The notes beneath the pieces were generated by a model. That model was not told the DNA's origin. It saw only the letters and a program-made list of their open reading frames with translations, and searched no databases. This document shows, in pieces, positions 18,092 to 28,900 of a DNA stretch of 40,000 nt. Source of the stretch: Symbiodinium natans (Eukaryota; Sar; Dinophyceae; Suessiales; Symbiodiniaceae); contig CAJNDS010002484.1 of NCBI GenBank assembly GCA_905221605.1, positions 310,688 through 350,687 of the forward strand, read 5' to 3'. Position 1 is the stretch's first letter. Each line of letters opens with the position of its first letter. Both the position numbers and the translations under genes were made by a program.

Positions 18092-19574
18092 ATCTCCAAC
18101 TCCAAGCCCTAAGTCCCTCAGCCCCCTAAACCCTAAAACCCTAAAACCCTAAAACCCTAAACCCTAAACCCTAAACCCTCAACCCTTGAGCCCTACACCC
18201 GACAAAGCCCCAAAGCCTAAGCCAAGCAATGCCCCGATACCTGGCTCCGGGGTTTTGCAGAGTTGGATTCCAAAGTGGATCGTGGCACGCGGAAATGCAT
18301 GGGGTTGTTTAGGGTCGGGCTTTTGTGGTCCAGGGCTTCAGGGTGTCAGGGTCTATAGGGTCTAGAGTGTAGCTCCTGATGATCAGGGCTTCGGGCTTTC
18401 GGGCTCTGGCTATCTGCTCGAACGTCGAATCCAGGGTTTAGGGCTTAAGTGCTAGGTGCAAGAAGTTATGCTATGCCCTCAGCTTCCGAACACCCTCCCG
18501 GGTTTCTATCCTTAATCGGAGGTGAAGAATGCGACGAACTGCATCCCGATTCCCCATCAATGGCTGGATTAGTTGTGCTTTCGGTGGGTGTCTTCGTTTC
18601 CGCGCTGCCTCAAGACTAATGTCTTACCTCTCGGCATTGTGCGCGAGGCTCATGCCTCTGGCAGCCGGCCTAACTTTGCATGGGCACCTTCAGTCCTGGC
18701 TTTCTTACGTAGGCTACGATGGCTAGAAACATGCCCTGTATCAACCGGCCAAGTCTTCAACAGCAGCTGCATAGGTTGCCAGTTGGGGGCAGATGCATCT
18801 CATTGGCGTAGACACTGCTGGCCGATCTCGAGTTTAGATGTAGCGGACGGCACACCGGTTCACTGGTTTCTTGACGCGTTGCAGCGCTGTTGTCACAATG
18901 TGTCACGATCTCTGTGCTGTTACAGTCAGGGCACATCACATCACCACACCAGCTAACTTTGGACAGAAGCTTGAAGTGCAAGTCCATATGCATGTACAAA
19001 TATATTTTTTAGTAGTGAATATACACATATATATATATATACATAGGAGTATATATAATGGGGTGCTTTGTGGGCCGCTGCTATGAATTCGCCTGTTTAG
19101 CGCCGAAAGCTCCGTTGGTTGAGCTCAGCCGCAATGGGATTCGTTTTGCTTTTGGCGCAAGCAGACCTCTCCGAATAGGCAACTTTCGAATCGAATGGCG
19201 GGCAACGCCGATTTCGAGTTGCCGGAGAATTTTAGTGTGTTGCAAAAAGACCAGGCGCAACTTCAAGAAGCGCTCATGATGCCCATTTAGTATAAGCTCC
19301 TTCTGCGGTGTTTAGATGAAGTGGGAAAAGGGCTTGATGGCAGCCACACGTTGGCATTTCAACCACCCGCCGGGCAGGCTCTCACAAAGGATCTTCAAGT
19401 TTGCAGCCGAGTAGAAAGCAGCCAAATGAACTTACGCCATGGTATTCAAAATACGCGAACATCGACATAGTCCCATGAGCTACCCTAAACCCTAAACCCC
19501 TAAACCCTAAACCCCTAAACCCCTAAACCCGAAACCCTAAACCCTAAACCCTATGGTGCCCACTGGCTTGTCGC
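18092..19574. other. Possible intergenic region between genes A and B
   Basis: CCCTAAA array at 18127-18185, then about 1.1 kb almost free of telomere-like units (18370-19480). It contains an AT-rich microsatellite at 19008-19055 and a degraded reading frame at 19195-19470. Open frames at 18529-18956 have no recognisable domain. It may hold gene B's promoter, or be a transposon remnant in an intron. Confidence 0.4.
19195..19470 (+). pseudogene. Broken reading frame with one in-frame stop
   Basis: ATG at 19195 opens MAGNADFELPENFSVLQKDQ then AQLQEALMMPI, TAG at 19288-19290, and the same frame stays open for 59 further codons (YKLLLRCLDEVGKGLDGSHT...) to TAG 19468-19470. One stop in 91 codons suggests a recently inactivated gene or retroelement piece. 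Family not recognised. Confidence 0.35.
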
Positions 19575-19651
19575 ATGGCGCTGGGCCAGCTTGGAAAGAT
19601 CGTGCCTTGGCGCAGCAACCCCGGAAATCTAAGTGCAGCCGAACGGCTTAG
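19575..19651 (+). CDS. Gene B possible first exon
   Basis: ATG at 19575 opens MALGQLGKIVPWRSNPGNLS followed by AAERL. A GC donor (TTAG|GCAAGC) at 19652 in phase 2 joins the exon at 20076. It could equally be an internal exon starting after CAG 19589. It follows a CCCTAAA array and a 1.1-kb repeat-poor region. Confidence 0.4.
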
Positions 19652-22600
19652 GCAAGCCCTAAACCCTAAAACCTAAACCCTAAACCCCAAATCCCCCAAA
19701 CTGCAAACCCTGCAAAGCCCTAAGCCCGAAATTCAAGACCTTGAGGCTCAAGGGAGGGTTTAGGGTTTGAGGACTTGGGGGTTTTAGGATTTAGGGTTTA
19801 GAGCCTAAAGGTGTAGGGTCTGGGATGGTCTTCCTGGAGCGGGATTTCGGCTTTGATCGTGGGTTTCAGCATGTGACATTCTCTATCGGCAACTCGTAAT
19901 CCCTGATGCCTCAAAGCTCCACCTCCCCCTTCGCCCTCAGAATCAGAAACCTTAAGCCCTATACCCTAAACCCTAAACCCTAAACCCTAAGCCCTAAACC
20001 CTAAACCCTAAACCCTAAACCCCAAGCCCTAACCCCAAACCCCAAACCCTAAACCCTAAACCCCGAAATTCGCAGCCCCAAGGAACTCTTCCCCTTTGCC
20101 GGAGACGAGGCGCAGGGCACCGTCCGCCCAACTGGCAGGCCGACTCGTCGACTGCCACGGCCGTTTACCCCTTTAAGGTGTAAGGTTTAGGGCTTCGGGT
20201 TGAGGGTGTAGGGTTTCGGGTCTGGGGTTTAGGGTTTAGGTTTTAAGGTTTAGGGTTTCGGGTTGAGGGTGTAGGGTTTCGGGTTTGGGGTTTAGGGTTT
20301 AGGGTTTAAGGTTTAGGGTTGAGGGTGTCGGGTTTCCGGTCTAGGGTTCCTTGAAGATTCATTGAGTCGCCTCTGCGGCCGAGACGTTTTGGCGGTTTCG
20401 ACGTGAGGGTTTCGGAAGTTAGGGGTACTTTTTGCGGTCCTTGTTATACGGGAATCCTACTATTTGGGGGACTGTATCAGGGGTCCTTTGTTTTCGCAGA
20501 CGCCTCATGTGTACCTGGAGCACCCTTAGAGTCTAACCCCTAAACCCGATGGGGCACTGTGTCATCGAGGTGTCGAGGTGGCTGGGAATGAGTGATGCTC
20601 AAGTACACAAACGAGATCTTACTCCGCCCGATATCCAAACGCGCGCCGAAAGCCCCATGCCCCCCCGCCTTCCTGGGCGAATTGCAGGCTCCAGGCCAAT
20701 GACAAGGACTGGACCTCGCCTGGTGAGTGGTCGCACCCTCAGGCGATGTTGCTGCCCCTACGCCTTTACGCTCTAACCCCTAAATCCTAAAACCCCCAAG
20801 TCCTCAAACCCTAAACCCTCCCTTGAGCCAAACCTGGTCCCTGAGTTTCCTGGCCGAGTACCCTTCGGCTAAAGGGTTTTCGCCTTCGCGGAGTTTGGAA
20901 ACCGCGGGTTCCTTGCAGTGCTCCTACCGTACTCCTACTTGTTCAGAAGCCTCAAACAGAAGTGAGTTGCGTTGGGGTTTCGGGGTTAAGGTTGGGATGG
21001 TCCCCCTTTTTCTAACAGTCTACTCACAAGGAAATAGTAGCAGTCCTTCAGCATCCCAAGATTAAGGTCTAGGGGCCCGGCTGCCTAGTGGACTGGGCCA
21101 CCCCACCTCCGCAGTCTGTTTTGGCTTGGGCCAAGCAGTCATGCCGGAAGTATCCCTGCTCATGACGATGTCGAAGGTTCAGAATTTAGGGCTCAGGGTT
21201 GCTTAGAAGAGCAGAATCGGATGTGCAGTGCAATTCGAGACGCCTTCTCATGTTAGAGCTTGGCTTGGTGTAGCCAGGGTCCCCCCAGTAGCCTCAGCAC
21301 ATCTCACGGCGTCAGACATTGAACACAGGGGAGAACTGACATGCCCCCTGAGATGGGTCGACCCTCTGCATGCAGCTGCCCCGCGCTGCGGACATCTTCG
21401 TCTGCTTCTCCTGTGCAAAGCGCTGGGATGGCTACCCGCTGACGCAGCCGCTCAAGGGAGGCGCCCCGGTGCCGAGCTGCGGTTTCGGGGCTCGGGAGTT
21501 TAGGGTTTAGGGTTTAGGGTTTAGGGTTTAGGGCTTAGGGTTTAGGGTTTAGGGTTTAGGGTTTAGGGGTACAAGTAGGGGCTAGTTGTCTTCTAGAGCC
21601 TTGAGTTGCATCGACTCCGACGCAAAAAGCGCTGAACCTTTTCCCAAAAGAGCCCAATACCTCTTTGAATAATGAATATCCCTTAAGTCATATTAAGGAC
21701 CAATAGGATCCCTATACGATTTAAGGTATATTCCTTGTTTAAGAGGTAATTCCTGGGCTCTCTGGGTTCAGGTAGGGTCTCTGAGGGCTCCGTGCGCCCC
21801 TGCTTGAGGCATAGGCTTCCGCTGCTTCTGCTGCGACAAGCACTGCTATGGTGTGCGGTACCAGCTCGCGGAGGACATCCAACTAGGGTTTAGGGTTTAG
21901 GGTTTAGGGTTTAGGGTTTAGGGCTTAGGGTTTAGGGTAGCTATGTCCAACTGGCCCTTCTTGCAAGCATCCCTCAAGCCTTGTAGTAGAGTAGGTAACC
22001 TTTAACCTTTTCGGGGTAGTATAGTCCCCTTAAAATCCCAACGGTGAACCTTTATTTCCCCCAGGTTACTGGACAACTAAGCAACCCTCCTCAACTCCTG
22101 AACCGCAAGCCTGAGGACTCTGGTCATTCTGAGAGTGGATATCCGCAGCAGGCGGTGCAGACCCTTGGCCATGAGGGTTTGAGGCTATGGGCCACTATGG
22201 TCTTCTAGGGGGACGAGGCCTACGCATTCGCGAGTTGTGGGCCTGTGGTGTAGGGTTTCGTATCTTGCAGTATGTTTCAGCGCAAACCTTCCCTCTCAGG
22301 CTTGCAGCAACAGAGACTTGCACCACCACCACCACAACCTGCACCTCAGAAGAGGCCCAGCAGTCTTGGTGGGGTGCAGTTTTGCTCGTAGGGTTTAGGG
22401 TCTAGGGTTTCGGGTTGAGGGTTTCGGGTTTAGGATTTCGGGTTTAGGGTTTCGGGTTTAGGGTTTCGGGTTTAGGGTAGGGTTTAGGGTTCAGGGGCTC
22501 GAAACCACGCAGCCTTTTGCCGGCGTGCAACGTCCTTCTCAGATGTTATCACTGGATGCGCCTTCTATCCAGCAACTATCGAGGCCCTACTGATTCCCCT

Positions 22601-22878
22601 CCAACCCTGCCAAGTGCTTGAGGTAGACTTTGCCCCTTGCATTTCCCAGCTCAAATGTCCGAGATCCTCGACACGTGCAAAACACGTGAGTTTTCAAGAG
22701 CCCGAAACCCGATTAGGGTTTAGGACCCGAAACTCGAAACCCGAAACCCGAAACCCGAAACCCGAAACCCTGAAGAGCTCAAAGCCCCAAAGCGCCAAAA
22801 GCTCCTGGACCCTGAATCGCTTGACTGACTACAAGTTGCTTAAGACCCCCCCCCCCCGTGCCCCCCCCCCCCCCCCCC

Positions 22879-22914
<36 letters not shown>

Positions 22915-25900
22915 GAAAAATTCTTCCTTATGAGGTAATAGAGGGATTATTACTATGCTTTTTGGAGGGGAGTTCTTAAGCAAATAGTAGTTGAGAGGCC
23001 CGACCTGAAGACCAGTCGGACATCCCCTCCCTGGGCGCCTGGCTGGCGGTCTTGCAGCTGGATGGATTCCTGTCGAAGGCGGGTGTGGGCTCTTAGTAGG
23101 GAATGAGGGAATGAGGGAATGGGGGAATGGGGGAATGGGGTTTAGGGTTTAGGGTTTAGGGTTTAGGGTTTAGGGTTTAGGGTTTCTGAGGTACCCTATA
23201 GACTCCCTTAAAGGGTCTATATAGGGCCCGAATTCCCTCATTCCCTAGTAAGAGCCAGGGGGAAGGTGAGCTGGGCTGTTAAGAGGCTTCGGATAGGGGT
23301 CCATAGGGTTCGTAGGTAGAAGGTTTAGGGAATGAAGCCCAAAACCCCAAAACCTAAACCCTCTGCCAAGAAAACTCTTAATGCCAAACCCCTGAAGGCC
23401 CGCAAGCCCACCAAAAACTCCAAACCCTAAACCCTGAACCCTAAACCCTTAACCCTAAACCCTAAACCCTAAACCCTAAGCCCTAAAGCCTAAACCCTAA
23501 ACCCTGAACGTTCGGAGGCGAAAGATTGGTGTGAGGAGATGGGTGCGGCAGAGCTGGATGAGATCCGTGAGAACTGGGAGGAGATGCGGTTTAGGGTTTA
23601 GGGTTTGGGGTTTAGGGTTTAGGGTTCCAGGGTTCTAGGGTTCGTGGTGGCTGCAGAATTCTAGGTGTTTCCTAAGCCCTAAACTCCACCCTGCACCCAA
23701 AGCCCTTATGTTTTTGGTTGTTCTGTTTTGGATGTTGTGGTTATTTTAGTTGCGTGAGGGAGGGCTGTTGGATCAGGCAGCGCTAGTATGATTGCATGTA
23801 CCACTGCTTCCGATGTTTATTCTGATATTGGTACATTGTTCGCATGAATTATGCTTTTTCATTCTGCATTTGTGGGCTTTTGTGTTCCGATGCGCGAATC
23901 CCTAAACGCTACGCCCCCCTCTAAGCCCTAAACCCTAAACTCTAAACCTTAAACCCCCTAAGCCCTAAGCCCTAAGCCCTAAACCCTAAACCCTAAACCC
24001 TAGACCACTAAAATGTGCTGCAGAGAGTGCGCGATCGGCAGGACTTTGCCGAGTACCTCAACCTCTCAGAAGAGGAGAGGGAGCGCCTGGCCGAAGAATC
24101 CCAGCGGCATGAAGTCAGGAGAATAATTTAATATAGGGGCCTGAATAATTAGAAGAAGGTTTTCGGGGTTTTTTTTTGGATATTTTATAAAGGGGCCATA
24201 AGGGAATACTATTAGTACTTATTCCGACCCCTATATTGCACAGTTTAGGGGGCTTACATGCAGCATTCTATATAGTTGAAGTTCCTTCAAAGGGGACCTG
24301 CGCCTGGAAGAACATCAACATCCGACAGCTTACTTTGCGAACTGTCACACCCGGCCCAAGGCGTGCCAGCCGCAGCAGCAAACTCCTCTGTCGCCCTTGC
24401 CGGTGCGACCGCTGCATTTGCGGGTTGTCCTAAATAACTTACACGATAGTAGTCTCGTTTAGAATACCCCCCCCCCCATATCAACAGCAGCGCCCACAGT
24501 GTTGTTCCGGAAAGTGTAGCGTGCTCGGCTGTTTGTGCCACGCTCGCATGTGCTGAGTGTTTGGAGCAGCCTAGGAGCGTTCGAAGGTGTCCATAAACTT
24601 GAAGTGCTCTTTACGAAGTGCCATATCGGGAATATTTCTGGGCTATCCTTTGCGCTCAGCCTTGCCACGCAAATAGCATGCTCCATTAGCAGTTCCTTGC
24701 CAACGGCCGTCTGATTTTGGGGTGTCGTTCAGAGCTTTCTGCGCAGAAGTTAGATTGGCATACCTGTTCAGGTCGCTGTTAACACATGACCCTTTCTCTT
24801 TTAGGCTTGCCAAAGGGGATCATGCCGTAGAAACGTGACCATGTGAAGAGCAGGCCACCAAAAGCCGAGAGTCCTTCGGTCCCGACGACGCTCCCTACAC
24901 GATGCTTGAGAAGCTGGGTCAGGCGAGAGCCGCTGCTTTGAAGCGGGGTTTAGGGTTTAGGGTTTAGGGTTTAAGGTTCAAGGTTTTGGTTTTTGGGTTT
25001 AGGGTTCAGGGTTTAGGGTTCAGGGTTCAGGGTTTAGGGTTTGGGGTGACCCGGGCACCCTGCGGCTCCCCGAAGCTGGGTCTTCAGCGCGGTAGCAAAG
25101 AATATACACTTGATGTCCCTACCAAACCTTTTGAGGGTTTGGGGTTTGGGGTTTAGGGCCCAAGACCGACCCCAAATTATGAGGGATTTGGGCCCCAAAC
25201 CAGATGAAAAGCCTTAAGAGAAGGGGTCTTGGGGCCCTGAAGGTAGTGCATCAGCCCCTCCCCCTCTCTCCCTCCCCCTCTCCCTCCCAATTGGTTGGGA
25301 TTCGGCTTCCAGTAAATGGTGGGGCTTAGGTTTAGAGTTTTCGGGTGTTTGGTTTTAGGGGTTCGGTTCCAGGCTTTTCGCTTTTCGATTCTTTGGCTTT
25401 AAGGGTTTAGGGATGGTGCGGAGCTGACTCCCCGGATTCCCTATCAAGTGCCAAAAAAGCAAGAGAGGCACTTAACCATGACTGTGCCCCAGGGTGCCAC
25501 GGCCACTGTGTATCGCTGCAAGCGTGGCGCGGATGAGTATGCCTCCCGGCCTCGGAGTGAAGGAAGGAACGAGCGACTTCCTCGTTGTAGCCTTCTTCTG
25601 GTGCTAACATATCCCGGCATCGGACCCCAACTCAACCCTCAAACACTCAAGCCTTAAAACCCCAAAACCCCAACACATCCTAAAACCCCAGACCCTAAAA
25701 CCCTAGAACCCCAAAGCCCCAAAACCCCAAAAAAACTCTACCTTCTGCTAGATCTCCCAGGCCGTCAAGGTCATCGACTTGCATCGGTTTTGCCTCCACC
25801 CGGAGTTCCAGAAGCTTCGGTAGCCCAGTGGTGCCCTTTTCCCTTTTTTTGGGTTCAAGTTTCCCTTTTAAAGTAACCCTAAACCCTAAACCCTAAACCC

Positions 25901-28900
25901 TAAACCCTAAACCCTAAACCCTAAACCCTAAACCCCAAAAAAGGGTGCCCTTAACATAAGAAGGTTACTGGGCCACCAAGGAAGTTTCGTCAGCACATTC
26001 GGCGGGAGATGTCCCTGCTGCTCATGCTGCAGCACAGGCCCGCGCGCTTGGGTTTAGGGTTTAGGGTTTAGGGTTTAGGGTCTAGGGTCTAGAGTCTAGG
26101 GTCTAGGGTTTAGGGTTTAGGGTTTAGGGTTCTAAGCGCTTAGGAAGCTTTAGCAGGTTTGAAAGGGTTTCTCGAGTTTCAGTGCCTTGAGTAGGGCTAT
26201 GAACACAAAGACGCTACATATACCCCAAGTAGGGATGCAGCCTACACTGCTCCGCTGCCATGTTTTTGGGGTGCTCTCGGCTCATTCGCTCATGTTCGGC
26301 TCACGGCAGGAACATCGTGAAGCTTATCGATGTCTTCGAGACGCTTGGCTTGACAGCTGGGGCAGGAGGTCCTAATTTTGGCTGCTGGGGGGGCATGTGT
26401 GGCCCAAGGTCCAAGGACACCTTCTTCCTGGTAATGGAGCTCGTTCGCGGGGGCGACCTGAGCGAGTACCTGCTCAAGAAGCCGCACGGCCGACTGGATG
26501 ACAAGGAGGCCTGTCATGTATTCCTGCAGATCGTGGAAGGGCTGACGCTCAGCTCAAGAAGAGACGTGAGGGCGGTGCATGCAGAGCTAAGTCTTGTCCG
26601 ATGGTCAGTCGTAACATGGAAGCAGCTTTTCGCGAAGCCTTGGTTAGCTCACTTAGAAAGAAACTTGGGGGTTTACGAAAATCAGGGACCCCTAATATAT
26701 ACCCCCAAATAGTGTGATTCAGGATCCCCCCAAAAAGGCACCCCCGAATGTCGGCAACCCCCATTTGTCAAAGCAGTAGGGTGCCTTCGGGGAGCTCGCT
26801 TTCTGTCGGCCGCCCCACTCCCCTAAACCCTCCCCTGGTTTAGGGTTTAGGGTTATACACCCCCCCCCAACCTCAACTCAATGAGCTGGCGCTTGTGCCT
26901 CAGAGACACCCAAGGAGCCATATCCACTCCAAGAACATCGTGCACAGAGACTTGAAGCCCCAGAGACTTGGGATGAGCAGGGTTTAGGGTTTAGGGTTCA
27001 GGGTGTGGCTCTTAGCGCACGTCGTGGGCCCTATAGAGTGGCTTTCACGGGCCCACTCCTACGCGCGTGTCGCGTGGCGGTACACCCACCCCAAACCACC
27101 CGGCGTATAGCATTGTAGGGTTTCGGCCCCAGACGGCAGTGGGCCTGTTCCACTGCAGCCGTCTTAAAGCGTCCCTCGTTCAGTTCAGACAGCAGCGGAC
27201 AGGAGGCAGGCCGGGCGAGAGCCGGCTCCCGCTCAGGGCTTACACAAAGCAGGAGAACGGGGCTGCCAAACCTGGCCTCCCCAGCTCCACCTCCGGGAGT
27301 TAAACCGGTTTTTCGGGGGGGCGCCGGCAAAGTCTTTAAGTTCGTCTCGGTGGGACCTGCTCACAACCCTTTTGTGTGACGGGGCCGGGGCGTGGAGCAT
27401 CCTGGCAGCATCAAAACCCCGCGCGCTGTTGCGCCGGGATGTCCACGCAGAAGTGCGTGGGCTGGCTGAGAGCCAGCTGAGCGCCTCTTTGCAACCACTC
27501 CCTCATACAGATGGGAGAGGAGCCACGAAAACCGCATGACATGTGCTCTATGAGCTGGTCCAGGACGAGCGAAAGGCAGCAGGTGCCATGTGCAGAAAGC
27601 CAACACCTTGCTCATGCGAGCCGACAATCCTTTTATATCGAGCTGTCGCTGCAGCCCATTTTTGTTTTGTAAAACACCCGAACATGTCATTTTTCTTTTT
27701 GTTTGAAAAATATTGTTAACTTCCGTTCTGACTGACAAGATGACACGCATGAATTTGAAAATGAACAAGTTTCAGACTGGTTTTGCGGCAAAAAAATCTT
27801 GTTTTTCATGTTGGCCGTGGTGTTTTTGCATGCTGTTTTTGGAGATGTGAAAGTTTTGTTCTTCAAGCCAGGCTAGTTTGGTTGATTTAGTTGGAAAAAG
27901 TTAGTACGGCTCTCTTGTTGGGGGGGGGGGGGGGGGGGGGGGAAGGGGGGGCGGGGAAGGGCGGCGGAAAGGGTGGGGGGGAGCTGGAAGGGGTCGTCGG
28001 GGGGGGGGGGGGGGGTGTTGGTGGCGCTGGCGCGGGGTGCTTGGGGAACCTTTGACACTCAAAGGCTCGACCGCCTGGCGCGCACGGCTGTGTGCTCATC
28101 TTGCCAAGGCGTTCAGCAGCCACAGCTTTACCTGGGCTGGACGTGGCGTGTGGTCAGGTCGCTCGCTGAGCGCTCGGACGGCTTCGGGTTCTCACGTGGT
28201 GGTAGCGAGCCCTCAGCCGGACTTTAGGGTTTAGGGTTTAGGGTCTAGGGTCTCTCTGTGTGTGGTTGTTCTACATTGGTGACCTTTTCTTGGGAGACTC
28301 TTCCAGTTTTTGGGGAACATGGGTGACCCTCCATTTTGGGGGAATCCTTTGGGGACCCCGCACTGCGGAACCCTAAACCCTAAACCCTAAGCCCTAAACC
28401 CCAAACCCTAAACCCGAAACCCGAACCCCGAAACCCGAAACCCTAAACCCTAAACCCTGAACCCTAACCCCTAATCGGGGTAAGAAGCGCGGGTTCCCCC
28501 AGGTTTTAGGGTTTAGGGTTTAGGGTTTAGGGTTTAGGGTTTAGGGACAAGGAATATTCTCCTCGTGGATGCGGCGCCAGAGCCCTCATCCCAATTGAAA
28601 GCAACGGCTTCTCAGGCCGATCCGGGGGTTCTTCCCGTTCTTCAGGGGGGGAGGGAGGGGTTTAGGGTTTAGGGTTTAGGGTTTAGGGTTCAGGGCTTAG
28701 GGTTTAGGGTTTAGGGTTTAGGGTTCAGGTTTCAGGGTCCAGGGTTCAGGTTTTAGGGGGGAGGATAGGCTCCCTTCAAAGGTGTTCATGCCTTGAAGTT
28801 TGTATCAGCCCTTAGACCTACGGGTGCCTTGTGGCATTCTTCCTACACGGAGTCTTGGGAACCGCCCTATCTTACCGTCCGCAGAAGGGTTTAGGGTTTA

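Noticed and set aside
18529-18956. Open frames suspected to be a retrotransposon reverse transcriptase
   Set aside because: No catalytic YxDD-type motif or other conserved block could be seen.
19741-19752. Possible dinoflagellate spliced-leader relic (TTGAGGCTCAAG)
   Set aside because: Only the last few bases resemble the leader; the characteristic CCATTTTGGCTCAAG core is absent.
24287-24686. Minus-strand frames in the intron before the kinase (for example RNIPDMALRKEHFKFMDTF)
   Set aside because: Short, interrupted by stops and without recognisable relatives; possibly a transposon relic but not supportable.
27361-27768. 135-codon minus-strand open frame in the kinase intron
   Set aside because: No domain, no codon bias and no splice or promoter context.
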